Below, one piece after another: positions 34,974 through 46,263 of a DNA stretch of 64,000 bases. The stretch is from Megalobrama amblycephala (Eukaryota; Chordata; Actinopteri; Cypriniformes; Xenocyprididae), in the NCBI RefSeq assembly GCF_018812025.1, contig NC_063061.1:9533589-9597588 (forward strand), in the 5' to 3' direction. The notes beneath the pieces were generated by a model that was not told the origin of the DNA, searched no databases, and worked only from the letters and a program-made list of their open reading frames with translations. A program made the translations under genes and the position numbers. The first letter of the stretch is position 1, and each line of letters opens with the position of its first letter.

Positions 34974-35530
34974 TAAAAAGACAAAATGAAACAAAACAAG
35001 AAGAGACTAGCTGAGCGTAGAAGAGACAAGAAGAGGCAAGATGAGATGAGGACAGGTGAGACTATTCGAGATAAATGGAGACAAAAAGTGTCTAGAAGAG
35101 ACAAGCTGACAACCGATAACAATGCCGATGAGACAAAGTGAGAGGGAAGGAGTCATACGATGTACTTGAAGAAAAGAGACGAAAGAAGAAGCGGCGAGTT
35201 GCGACAAAACAAAACAAGAAAAGACAAGCTTATAGAAGAGACAAGAAGAGGCAAGATGAGATGAGGACAGGTGAGACAAATCAAGATTAGAGGAGACAAG
35301 AAGTGACAAGTTGAGCATAGAAGAGAAGAGATGAGTAGAGACCAGAAGAGACAAATTCATCAAAAAAGCGAAAAAGAACAGAAAAATTAGACATGTGGAG
35401 AGATAGCAACGGATAAAGAGACAAAGTGGATAATGCAATAAGAGAAGGAGATATTCTGGAAGAGAAAAGCTTAAACAGAAGACAAGCAAAGAAGAACACA
35501 GACGAGGTGATAATGGATTAATGGATGAGA
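34974..35530 (+). repeat. Purine-rich satellite, right part
   Basis: Continuation of the 31526-33406 array after the Tc1 insertion, with the same marker at about 35128 (ACAAAGTGAGAGGGAAGGAG) and a degenerate one at about 35420. The array fades into unique sequence at about 35540. Confidence 0.88.
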
Positions 35531-35539
35531 TAAAGGAAT

Positions 35540-36500
35540 GTTATGAAATGGATGAGACAAAGTGAGACAGAGAGGAAGAGAGTTCGTGTTTCAGACAGAG
35601 GCTGTGTTTTAATATCATCGGTCTTTCTCTCGCATGTAAAATATTACACTGAGGCCAAAAGCAGATCATCAGCCCCTCTCGGTGTAATGAAATGTTTCTG
35701 CATTCATTTCCACCTTACGCAAATCAATAACAACAATAAATTACAACTGATTTTAATTGAATGTTGTTTCTAATTTTACTGTCACTCGTGATAAATATTT
35801 ATGTCTATTACAGCATTTTAAATTCATTACACTCCCACATCTTTTTCACTCAAAGGATTGCTACATACATCAGCAGTTCAGTAATCCATTTGGGCTGTGA
35901 CACGTGCCAAAAAGTTGCCTGACTCTTAATTTAGGGTAAAATATCACCCTTTAATACTACTTAAGAATAGACAAGCTGTCACTTGAGTATGCTCGACGTA
36001 CTTAATTTCTCAGAGAAAGCCACCACAGATGATTTAAGGACACTCTTCTCACACTTGCTGCCAAATCACGGGTGACTGGACCTTTTTGTGAGAGCCTTGT
36101 GTTTTCGAAGACACACTGGCTGTGTGTACGGCACTGTCCATCAACAAAAATTACTCTGGGAGAAAAGTGGCCAAAGGAGGTTAACTGTTTCGGTCACGTC
36201 AGAGTGAAATGTGTTATTTCATTTTTCAACTCTAGGGGAGTGCTGCCTTCAGCGCTTTGAATGAGTGATGTGGACTTACGATAATGGTGAACGTTACGTA
36301 GAAGGGTACTGTTGTCCAGTAAAGTGCCTGTTGGAATCTCAAGGTGACCTGATTCATTTAATAAAACGCTTCTTGGATGAATCTCAGTTTTCCAGCAAAA
36401 AAACAAAAGAAAAAAATATGCAATATCTTTTTTTTTTTTCTTTTTCTTTTTTTTGCTTAAAGGCTATTTTTAGTTCCATATATTATTTTTAGTTCTTGTA
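35540..36500. promoter_or_regulatory. Unique intergenic block, candidate regulatory sequence
   Basis: The sequence is repeat-free, with GCATGTAAAATATTACACTG, CAGCCCCTCTCGGTGTAATG, CTTACGCAAATCAATAAC and GTGACACGTGCCAAAAAG. ATTA cores and an E-box-like CACGTG are present. A poly-T/CTTTT tract ends the block at 36428-36455. Conservation is inferred only. Confidence 0.35.
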
Positions 36501-36537
36501 TTGATGTATATTATAATTTTTTTAATAAAATTTATTT

Positions 36538-38290
36538 GTCACAAATAGTCCAAAGATGAAGATGAAGGCAGGTTAATAAAAACAATAACAAGGTTTATTT
36601 AAACAAGATGCTAACACTCGAGACAGCATGCCACTAAACCATGAACAATACTGGACAAATGAAGAGTGCACAAGGAGGAACTTAAAAACTTAAAATGGTG
36701 ATGATCTAAATGACGAACAGCTGTGATGATTGAGTGGTGGGAAACAAAAAGGTAAATGTGACTGAAGATAAACAAACTAAAAGTCCATGAAAATTAATGA
36801 ATTTGTGAATTAAGAGCGAGGAGCAGGTGAAGGGCTGGAAGAGGGCAGAAAAACAGGCAGGAGACACAAGGGTAACAATGATAAAGGTAGCATCCATGGT
36901 GGAGACGATGGAAGGAGTGGCCAGATGATGGTGACCCAGAGCACAGCCAGGATGAGAGCCCATGTCGGAGTCAATGGAGGGAGGAGACATGATGGTGACT
37001 TGACAGGCGATATCCAGGGGACGACTGACGGCCGTTAGAAGTGGAGCACAGGGTGTAGACAGGGAGTCGATGGGCTTGAGTGACACCGCTGGCTCTGGAG
37101 ACCAAGGTGAGGGTGCGGTGACGATCGCTCGAGGTTGGAGAGACGGAGCGCAGCAGATAGCTCGCAAGTCTGTGGAAGAAGCAGAGTAGTGACTGACCAA
37201 GGGGGAGTCGATGGGACAAGGGAACCCAGTGGAGTCACAAGGCAGAGGGTATCTGGTGGAGCCGAGTGTGGGAGGAGGCAAGGCGGAGCCGACAGGTCGA
37301 CAGGCCAAGGTGGAGCGAAGGGATCAGAGACTGGAGGCGGAGCCACAGGATCCTCTCACTCAAACAAGGCTGGTGGTTACACTGCCTGAGGCTTCACATC
37401 GCAGCAAGGTGTTCCTGGGGAAGACAAAGGACTGCAGTCATCCAGCAGAGGTGGGGCTGGAGGACTGGCTGAGCTTTGAGGTGAAGGTGACAGAGGTAAG
37501 CTTGACTTGATCAATAACGATAATTCCCATTCCCAACAGGTCAATGAAACAGTCTCAGTGCTGTCTTGAAACAGTGATGACGAACAAACAGATATTTCAC
37601 AGTCCATATAAGTTTCAGTGCTGTCTTGAAACAGTGATGATGAAGAACAGACAAATGATTCAGGTTGGGATAGGGTGGGAAGCATCATTTCTGAGTGCCA
37701 GTCGATTAACCAGTCCTCTGTGATCAAAACCCCCAAAATTCCCTCTGGCATGACAGTAGCTGGCTCACACCCCTGGTCAGATTCACATTGGGGCATCGGC
37801 TCTGGGGCAATGGTTAGAGCTGTCGTCACAGGCTGCTCACTGTCTGTAAGGGGCTAGGGTGAAATCTCTGTGGTCAAGTGTGGTTGTGTGTTGGGCTCTG
37901 GATCTGGCTGTGGTCTGGATTGGGGGTAGACACTCTCCAGACACCTGATGATGGCCTCCCTCCAACTCAGTTCTTTGGTGTCTGGGAAGTCTACTGGGTG
38001 GTGATAATTGGCCCCAATCCAGAAGAGAGACTTTAAAGTCTCATCGTCATAGGTGGAATTGACAGCAAGACGGCAAAACTGCCACGAGTAGTCCATAAAG
38101 CTCAAGTCACTCTGGGCCAAAACAGTGAACTGAGCTGCAAAATAAATTCTAGGTCCAGTATTCTGTCATGTATACTCCAAAGAAGATAAAACAAGGTTTA
38201 TTAAAGAACTCCAACTAGAAAGCCACATGTGAGACAGCGTATAAACACAAACAATACTGGACAAATGAAGAGTGCACAAAGACGAACTTA
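36538..38290 (-). mobile_element. Minus-strand retroelement-like repeat with gag-like ORFs
   Basis: Two similar stretches (about 36580-36685 and 38180-38288) share ACAAGGTTTATT, GAGACAGC and CAATACTGGACAAATGAAGA followed by GTGCACAA, and bound a region with minus-strand ORFs: 37854-38120 (starts MAQSDLSFMDYSWQFCRLAV), 37377-37829, and the Pro/Ser-rich 36706-37308. On the minus strand GGTTTATT reads as an AATAAA-type signal. The layout suggests a small or decayed LTR-like element with a gag-like frame; no protease, RT or integrase is seen. The frames look like multicopy fish repeat proteins, which I recall only loosely. The 61790-62115 segment has similar GGTGGAGC-rich text. Confidence 0.5.
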
Positions 38291-39715
38291 CAGTGCCCTT
38301 CACAATTATTGGCACCCTTAGTAAATATGAGCAAAGGTGGCTGTGAAAATAAATCTGCATTGTTTATCCTTTTGCTCTTTCATTCAAAAATTTCACAAAA
38401 TTCTATCCTTTCATCGAAGTAAAACAATTGAAAGTGGGAGAAAATCACATTATGAAAATAAATGTTTTTGTCCAATACATGTTGGCCACAATTATTGGCA
38501 CCCCTAGAAATTCTTATGAGTAAAATATCTCTGAAGTATATTCCCATTCATATTTACATTTTTTAGCACATCAGGGTAATCATGAGTATAAAATTGTCCA
38601 GCCATGACTTCCTGTTCCACAGGAGTATAAACATGAGGAAACACAAAGGCCAAATTCCCTTAATCATTCATCAAAATGAGAAAAACCAAAGAATATAGTT
38701 CTGATGTGCAGCAAAAGATTGTTGAGCTTCACAAAATAGAAAGTGGCTATAAGAAAAAAGCTAACGCATTGAAAATCCCCATTTCCACCATCAGTGCAAT
38801 AATTAAGAAGTTCCAATCAACTAAAAATGTTACAAATCTGCCTGTAAGAGGACGTGTGCCTAAATCGTCCTAATGCGCGGTGAGGAGGGAAGTTTGAATG
38901 GACAAAGACTCTCCAAGGATCACAGCTGGAGAATTGCAGAGATTAATTGAGTCTTGAGTCTCAGAAAGCCTAACAAAATTGTCAAACAGCACCTACATCC
39001 CTACAAGTTGTTTGGGAGGGTTTCAAGAAAAATCCTCTGCTCTCATCCAGAAACAATCTCCAGCATATTCAGTTGTCAGACAAGACTGGAACTTCAAAAG
39101 GGATCGGCTTCTATGGTCAGATGAAACTAAAAACAGAGCTTTTTGGCAGCAAACCCACCAGATGGATTTGGTGCACACATGGATAAAAAGTACCCCATGC
39201 CCACGGTTAAATATACTGCTGGATCTTTAATGTTGTGGGCCTATTTTTCTGCTGGAGGTCCTGGACATCTTGTTCAGATACATGGTATCATGGATTCTAG
39301 AAAATACTAACGGATAAAAATCAAAACCTGACTGCTTCTGCTAGAAATCTTATAATGGTTTGATCTTCCATCGGGACAATGATCCAAATCAAACATCAAA
39401 ACCAACACAAAAATGTGTCACTGAGCACAAAATGAAGCTTTTGCCATGTCTGCCCCATTCCCCTGACCTGAACCCTATAGAAAATGAGTGGAGCGAACTG
39501 AAGAGAAGCACCACCAACATGGAGCTGGGAATCTGAAGGATCTGGAGAGATTCTGTATGAAGGAATGGTCTCTGATCTCTTGTCAGGTGTTCTCCAAACT
39601 CATCAGGCAGACTAGGGAATGTTGCAACAGGGAGGACTCATTTACGGCATTACCAACAGCAAATGTGCCGCATTACTGTTTAACAGATAGAACAATAGAT
39701 GTTGTGTAAAAGCCA
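38289..39715 (+). pseudogene. Second Tc1-like element, different family, 3' end missing
   Basis: It begins after TA (38289-38290) with CAGTGCCCTTCACAATTATT and the inner GGCACCCTTAGTAAATATGA, and a related inner repeat near 38490 (CAATTATTGGCACCCCTAG). From 38676 the frame reads MRKTKEYSSDVQQKIVELHK, then KKKANALKIPISTISAIIKK, the helix-turn-helix part. Later frames show LLWSDETKNRAFW, FHRDNDPNQ and LPHSPDLNPIENEWSELKRS, so all three catalytic acids are recognisable, but stops and frameshifts occur throughout (first stop at about 38871). The 3' inverted repeat is absent. Confidence 0.88.
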
Positions 39716-39949
39716 CTGGAAGGCAGGCCTGCAACCTTTAGCCAAAAAAGCACTAATGCTAAGGCTCCGGCTGTGGCGATATGCAGGGAAGGAGTTTTGA
39801 ACGGCGGGCACTGATGTCACTGTCACTGCCATTACACAATAGGCTGAGAGGTACCACACGTAATTAAGTTAGCCGTTACGCTTTCTCCAATGGTAAGAGA
39901 TACAGACCCTCTCATCTCCCTATAATATACAATCTCTGGCCGACCATCG
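39716..39949. other. Intergenic stretch after the Tc1-like fragment
   Basis: Mostly unique sequence with no gene. Confidence 0.4.
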
Positions 39950-40197
39950 GCTTGGTGTGTTCCTGCCTTTTCACGGAACATAATAGAAGATGAGTTTGTT
40001 AACCAAACAGTTTTGGTTACTGGTTACTTGACAAAAAAAAAAAGTAATTAATTAAAAAAAAAACACTTAGAAATTATTTAAAATATATATATTTTTTATT
40101 TTTCCACAGAACAAAGAAAGTCATACAGGTTTGGATTGACATGAGGGTGAATAAATCATAACAGAATTTTTATTTTTGGGTGAACTATCCCTTTAAA
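39950..40197. mobile_element. Palindromic MITE family D, partial copy
   Basis: Has GTTAACCAAACAGTTTTGGT, then GAAAGTCATACAGGTTTGGA and the terminus TTTTTGGGTGAACTATCCCT followed by TTAAA. The centre is altered by an A-rich expansion. Confidence 0.7.
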
Positions 40198-42383
40198 TCA
40201 GCATAAATTAAGACAATATAACAAATACTACCATGATGTAATACTTTACAATTTAAATTAATGAATAAGATTTGTTGTGATGTAATGTCACAATGCAATG
40301 CACAATATTTTAAACAAAATATTTATTTATTTATTTATCTTGACAGTTTCAATTAAAAAACATTTTAAAGATAAAACGATGCTTCTGCACTTGTGGCATG
40401 ACAATATTTACATGTGTTTATCAGCACTAATATGTATTCATCAGGCCATTTCTGCATCAGCCATGCATTCACAGACTGACACACTCTGATAACTGATCTC
40501 TAATTTAATTTATATTTATGGTGAGATTTATAACGCAATAATGTTCTCGTGGATGTTTCATTTGGAGAGTTTACGAGGGGCCTGACAGATGGTGTCATTG
40601 TACGTTGCTTTGCCACTGCTCACCTCTCTCTATACTCAAGATGGCCACCCTCAAAAAGAGCTTAGGGAGAAATGAAATCAACTGTGAAGTCTCCTTGAAT
40701 TCCACTTCAAAGTTGCAGTTAAGTATGAAAAACTTTGCCACAGTATGTAGAAATCCCCGACTGAACGAATGCCAGATCTTTGAACAAACACTGGCGGTAA
40801 AGGCTGCAACTTATATAGTCTAGTTATCGTCGCAGTGGCTCTGTTGATGAATTGCGTACTCTTTCCTTGTCTGAATCTTAATCTTAATCCTTCTTAATCA
40901 ACATTTATTCTCAGAAGAGCTTGTACGATAAAACAGGCAAGCAGGAGATGGTAGGACCTGTCCATGGAGACATCCTTACCCGGCCTGAAAGTATTAACGG
41001 GCAACAAAAAAGTAGACGCACTCTCCAAACACAGAAGCCGTGAATGAGGACTTCATCGCCACCGGCTCTTAGAAGCGAGCATCAAAGCCCGAGGAACTCA
41101 CAGAAGACTATGACTAAAGGTGCGGGCTCTCGCAAGATAAAGAGCGCTTGATTCTTGCGGAAGGCATTGTAGCGCTCGTCGCCTTGATTTTGCTTTCAAA
41201 ATCAGCCAGAAATAAATGGCTCTGAACATACGGGGTGATGGCACATGATGAAACCCAACACGAAATGATTTCAATCCACACAGGTTTTGCTTTTCATTTC
41301 TCCCTCAGATTAAAAAAAAAGAGCCGTATCCCCCCGAGAACAAGCCGTTGACATGAAGACACCCCTCCATCACAAACACTGCGACAAACTCTCTTGTTAA
41401 AAGCATCCCTGGTGCGTCAGATATGAGAGAGAGGGAGAGCGAGCAAGAGAAGAAAAAAGGGTTCTCCTGTTGTAAGCCATCTGTCTTGTTTTCCGCTGTT
41501 GTTTTAAGCACGGACAAGACATGCTTAAAAAAAGCAGACTAAGGAAGATCAAGTGTCACCAATCTGTCTCATTTGAAGCTATAAACACCTGTCTCCATTC
41601 CGGCCTAAGAAATAAGTATCAGTGACAAAGACTGTGATGTTAAAGTCAAGAAAGCTGCGGAAAAGAAAGGTGTTAAGGGTTATCCGTGCTGCCTCTTTCT
41701 GTTTCGGGAGATATGGTCATCTCTCTTTGTTTACCAATGAACTACACCACACAGAAAAAATGTTCTGGAGATCTACGGTGTGCAGAAAATAGAAAGCAAG
41801 TTCTTCACAGCACGCTTATACAAGATGATTTTTCAAAACCCTTGACTGGCCATGAAGAAAGCCGTAGAAACATCTGGAACATGCAGATAGGAATAATAAG
41901 AGAATATAGACAAAGCTGCTCTGAAATATATTCTCCGGTGCATTCTGGCATATCTCGAGATAAGGAGAATGTTCTTGAAATATATGAATTATAAGTGGGC
42001 AACCTCTTAAGTTAATAAAAAGGCCTGTTGTTTTGTTTCAGGAGCAAATGGTTCAGAAGCTTACTTTGGAGATATGTGTAGTGTAATCATCTGACGGGGA
42101 AAAAAACTGGCAAAAGTTCTGTGAAATTATAACATCAACCAACTTTCTTTTACAATGTTCTTTTAAAAACAACAGTTTGTTTCAGATGCCAATTCCTGTC
42201 CACATGTTCCGGGTTCAAACGCTACTTAAGATTCAGTACCACAGAAAACAATCTGGACTCGTCCCTCAGTTTGTAAAAACAAGCAAAAAATACAGTAATG
42301 TATGTAGAGGACAGGAAATTACACCAAGATGAACAAGAATCAGAATCATCATAAACATTGGCATCATAAGGTACGATAGGCCG
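40198..42383. promoter_or_regulatory. Unique intergenic block, candidate regulatory sequence
   Basis: Largely repeat-free. 40490-41550 is the most structured part, with GGTGAGATTTATAACGCAAT, AGCCAGAAATAAATGGCTCT (a short palindrome) and ACACGAAATGATTTCAATCC. The plus-strand ORF at 41686-41994 (102 codons) has no recognisable domain. No exon is called. Confidence 0.35.
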
Positions 42384-42905
42384 TGCTGTATCGTGAACAA
42401 GTCACGGCTGAAGGGCGTTGTTAGGCACGACGCGAAGCAAAGACTGTCTTCATGAGTGTGTCAGTCAGTAGTGAAGACTTTTACATTGAAAAGACTGAAT
42501 TGTTGTGAACACGGAACAAGACGCAACTGACAAATTCTTTGACTAGCGCTGACAGTCACGGGAAAACCCCTTAACTGTTAAAAGAACAAGATAATATATT
42601 GGACATTTAAAACGATTTTTTATTATGAACATCAGACTGACCTGAAGGAAAATGCTAAATCTGAATGCAGGTAATAAACTCGCTCACTCAATCTCTTTCT
42701 CACAATACTCTTATACATAATACAGTAAGCTTCAATGAACAATATCAAATGAGAACATACAGTTTACGTTGCTAAGAGTGGTTACTAAGGCTGTTGTGTA
42801 GTGATACACAGAACCGTTGGGTGAAGCGGTCATAGCTGTGTTTTATTGTGAATAAAACACAGCTATTGACCAATCAGAACCAAGGACAGGAACTAACCGT
42901 TTTAT
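42384..42905 (-). mobile_element. Interspersed repeat family A, copy 2
   Basis: Reverse-complement relative of 3827-4605: CGGGAAAACCCC, GACTGACCTGAAGGAAAATG, CTAAATCTGAATGCAGGTAA, CATAATACAGTAAGCTTCAA, TTGCTAAGAGTGGTTACTAA, ACCAATCAGAACCAAGG in that order. A local palindrome CACAGCT..GTTTTATTGTGAATAAAACACAGCT near 42832-42866 is unique to this copy. Confidence 0.7.
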
Positions 42906-43169
42906 TACAAATAATAATTAATCAAAAAGAAGAAAATAACACACTCTTTACAAGGGTCCCAAATTATGCTGCCTTCACGTGCTCTCGGAATTATCGTAAA
43001 TATTAGTTTTCTTGGTAAAAAATTGCACATGAACACTCTTCCATTTCGACTGTGGGAATTATCAAATTTGCGATAGCACATGCTATCAGAAATTTCCTAC
43101 TTCCCACTTGTGAAGCTGTGATTATGAGCTCATCGCATTCAAGTTCTTCATTGTCACATTCCGACTTTT

Positions 43170-43330
43170 TTCTAGCAATTGTGAGATATAAACTCGCAAA
43201 TGCGAGTTATAAAGTCAGAATTGCAATCCATAAACTCACAACTGCGAGTTATAAAGTCAGAATTGTGAGATATAAACTCGCAATTGTGAGAAAAAAAAAG
43301 TAAGAATTGTGAGAAAAAAGTTGCGATTAC
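43170..43330 (+). repeat. Tandem palindromic repeat (GAGATATAAACTCGCAATTG unit)
   Basis: Repeated words ATAAACTCGCAA, GCGAGTTATAAAGTCAGAAT and TTGTGAGA alternate three times or more. Many contain short palindromes. It lies inside the outer element 42970-45396. Confidence 0.8.
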
Positions 43331-43883
43331 CTTTTTTATTTTTTTATTCATTGGCGGAAACAACCTTCCATAACAAGGCGAAGTAGCTGTTGTGGAAAAA
43401 ACTAATAAAGGACACCAGTCACAGCAGCAATCATTCTTCCCTGTTCTTCCTCGCCATGTTTAAAGTTTGTGGCCCCCTGTAGTGACAAACTGGGCCCCCC
43501 CGAAATTGGGTCTCCATTAGGACCTCAAGCGAACCCATTGGTTTAAATTGCTTTTAATAGGTACTCTCTTTAGTGCCAGATTACAATGCCTACAAAATCA
43601 TGTATTGATAAATGGTGTTTCAACATTCTAATGACCATTTATGTCTGTATTATTTTGCTTATGTACTAGCATAGCATACAGGCCTAGTTTATACATGCAT
43701 TTGCACTTACCCTTCATGTATTCACAATCATCTTTATGTAATTATGTGTTAAATTGTGATAAATGTCCAGATATTTCAGTTATAAATAAAACAAATCAAT
43801 GATGTTCAATTATTCACTTAATAGGCTATTAATTATTTATTAATTAACAGTTAATCAGTGTAAGAAATTACACTCAGTTGGTT

Positions 43884-44336
43884 TTATGCCGCGTTCCAGG
43901 CAACCCGTAACCAGTGTTTTTCCAACCTTCTACCCGTAAAAGTGCACTGGAACGGCAGTCAAACCCGTGACTTCCCACCCGTGAACTCGTACTAGATCGA
44001 TGTACTCCCAGTTACGGGTTCTGACGTCACATAGCCCGCGAAACAACAATGGCAGCCCCTATGGATGCGGTGTTTATGCAAGTGCATGGTAAAATAAAAA
44101 TTCTCTTGCCTTATGCGCCGTTTTCCTCCTCTGTTTCCCTCAAATAAGAAAGGAGTAAGCTCCTTTGGCGATAGAAATAATTGTTAATGAGCATAAGCCC
44201 CGTACGGTCCGCCATGTTGGTTTGTTTACACTTTTAGGCAGTTTGGCCTGACTTTCCTGGAACGCTACAAAGTTGTGAGTCGTGATTTGAAAGTCGTGAC
44301 TTATGGGCTCAAAAACCTGCCTGGAACGCAGCATTA
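43884..44336. mobile_element. PIF/Harbinger-type MITE with TTA target duplication
   Basis: The element at 43887-44333 has termini TGCCGCGTTCCAGGCA and the inverse TGCCTGGAACGCAGCA, flanked on both sides by TTA (43884-43886, 44334-44336). Three-base TWA duplications are the Harbinger rule. No ORF; 447 bp. Confidence 0.85.
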
Positions 44337-44358
44337 TTATGCACTAATTTGTTTTCTT

Positions 44359-45337
44359 AAGTTATGTAGTGATGGGAAAGCGAGGCTTTCTGAAGCATTT
44401 GAGGCTTTCATCAAATTGTGCCGAAAAACGGTTCATTACTCGAAGCTTTAACACAGTGCGCATTAGCGACATCTGGTGGTCAGACTTGTTTTCTCCACCA
44501 TAAATCATCGCGGAGCAGATACGGTTTGAAAAAGCATGTGACCAAAGCTTCGGAAATCCGTGACAGAATCACTTGAATCTTGAATCAGTTCTATCAAATC
44601 TGATGCAATCTCATATAAATTTGTGACAATGAGACCACCACTCGTGTCATGTGTAACCTGGTCAACGGATTCACATACTGATCAATAATATAAAATATAC
44701 AATTATGTGATCATAATTGATGTGAGTAGTTGAAAAAATATTTTGGGTGGGCTGTTTAACCCTTATGTTCTGTCCGGGGTCTCTGAGACCCCAGCAATAA
44801 AACATGATTAAATGCATTTTCCTTTATGCATCAGCTGAAGCGCCAATTTTTTCAAACCAGCTGTCTCGACTTTCCGATTTTTATTTTTTTTTTTTTTTAT
44901 TAAATGTTTAACAGAAAAAAACAACAACAACAAAAAAAAAAAACAATAACAACAATTGTCATCGTCATATAACAATAAAACAATACGCCAGAGTCCAGTC
45001 TTTCAGTCCAGATTAAGTGCCAAGACACATCCATTGTTCTCAAAGCCTTCAGGTTTTTAGAAAATTCAATAGAGTCAAAATACATTTTCATCTCATGTTT
45101 AAATCTTAAAAAAAGAGGTTTGCACTTTGAGAATTTACATTTATGAATGTGATGTCTCGACTTTCCGATACTGCATGACGTTCGAAGCTTCAAACGTCAT
45201 CTATCACGTGGTATTGTCATTTCGATACAAGCATCGGTTGTACCGATTCGGTACAGTGTGTGATACAGTTGTGCTTTGAAAACTGTGTCGGAGCATAGAA
45301 GCCGGCCGGTATCAACCGTCCCATCACTAAAGTTATG
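44359..45337. mobile_element. hAT-type element with 8-bp duplication AAGTTATG
   Basis: The element at 44367-45329 begins TAGTGATGGGA and ends with the inverse TCCCATCACTA. AAGTTATG is exact on both sides (44359-44366, 45330-45337). Non-autonomous; it hosts the LINE fragment 44879-45152. Confidence 0.93.
44862..45169 (-). mobile_element. 5'-truncated L1-like LINE insertion with 17-bp target duplication
   Basis: The insert 44879-45152 is bracketed by the exact 17-mer TGTCTCGACTTTCCGAT (44862-44878, 45153-45169). A T-rich left end is the poly-A tail of a minus-strand insertion. The minus-strand reading HKCKFSKCKPLFLRFKHEMK then MYFDSIEFSKNLKALRTMDV resembles the last part of L1/Tx1-type ORF2. 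It is a late, short, target-primed insertion into the hAT element. Confidence 0.85.
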
Positions 45338-45525
45338 CATATTTTAAATTAATATTGTACTTGTATTTAAGACAATTCCGATAGCACGTGAAGGCACTTG
45401 AATTAAAAAGCTGTCACTAGCTTCAAAAATGATTTTGTTTCTTTTGCATTTCTTTGTCATTACACTTAAATGTACTCATATTCTTGCGTATATATTTTTA
45501 ATATCTCTAATAATGAACTGTTAGA

Positions 45526-45528
<3 letters not shown>

Positions 45529-45582
<54 letters not shown>
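45529..45582 (+). repeat. (GT)n microsatellite
   Basis: About 26 uninterrupted GT units. Confidence 0.97.
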
Positions 45583-45585
<3 letters not shown>

Positions 45586-46199
45586 AAATATGTCTTGATA
45601 GCTGGCTGTCAGTGGCTGTGAGAGCCAGGAGGGTATTTTGACAGCTCATCATTAACACCTCTTCCCAACTACTGCTATTTGAAGAAACAATATTCTGTTG
45701 TTGACAGCAGCTGGGAACATAAGCCATCGGCCAATAATAATAAAAGAAAAAAGTTTAGTTTTTTCATCTAAGTATTCTGATCCCTTTTCAATAGCTGTAC
45801 CTCAGCGTGTCTCATGAATATTAATAAGCCTACCTAAACATTATGAACTTGCTTTATGATTTTTAAAACAGATCATAGAACATTTTGGTTAACATTGTGT
45901 GAATAAAGGCAATTAAACTGCAAAGTATTAACTATTTACTTAACTATTTTATATTTGTTTATTTGATAAAGTTTTGCACTTACATGTTTTGTTACAATCG
46001 CGACAAAACACTTTAACTGCTTAATATTCATAAGCAGTGTATTCGGTTCAACAGGGTTAGATACTTGTGGAAAATGTCAACACAAAAACGTGAATAACTT
46101 TTAATGTTTTTTTAGAATATGCAGTATTTAATTTAGAAAAAATACATAGTGTACATTTTGGCTGCTGTGTGTTTAAATTGTATGTTTTAGGTTTTAAAA
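45583..46199. other. Upstream region of chm
   Basis: Unique AT-rich sequence with no ORF of interest. 45600-45850 is somewhat more complex. The chm promoter motifs lie just downstream. Confidence 0.4.
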
Positions 46200-46263
46200 A
46201 CATGAAGTATACGTCACGCTATAGTGTGTCATGTGACAATGTGTAGTTTCAAGATGGCTGCGG
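46200..46263 (+). promoter_or_regulatory. chm: chm core promoter with CRE-, E-box- and YY1-like motifs
   Basis: Within 55 bases before and at the ATG are TACGTCAC (46210-46217, CREB/ATF-like), GTCATGTGAC (46228-46237, an E-box of the MiT/TFE-USF shape) and CAAGATGGCTGCGG (46250-46263), which matches the YY1 consensus and contains the start codon. YY1 sites overlapping the start of housekeeping genes often fix a short 5' UTR. No TATA box. Confidence 0.55.

Larger units (their letters stand above)
42970..45396. mobile_element. Outer DNA element hosting three later insertions
   Basis: The ends are inverse over 26 bp with about two mismatches: left TGCCTTCACGTGCTCTCGGA, right ending CGATAGCACGTGAAGGCA. 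Inside lie a Harbinger MITE (43887-44333), a hAT (44367-45329) and, inside that, a LINE (44879-45152). Removing them leaves about 1 kb without an evident transposase. No clean target duplication is seen. Confidence 0.75.

Noticed and set aside
35007..35499. 160-codon minus-strand ORF rich in Leu and Ser
   Set aside because: Same satellite, right-hand part.
38676..38873. Intact small HTH protein gene
   Set aside because: It is the DNA-binding part of a decayed Tc1-like transposase with further catalytic pieces downstream in other frames.
41686..41994. 102-codon ORF between the genes
   Set aside because: No recognisable domain, no splice or promoter signals; unremarkable length for this window.
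43170..43330. CRISPR-like array
   Set aside because: Repeats are irregular, palindromic and have no unique spacers; the genome is vertebrate.
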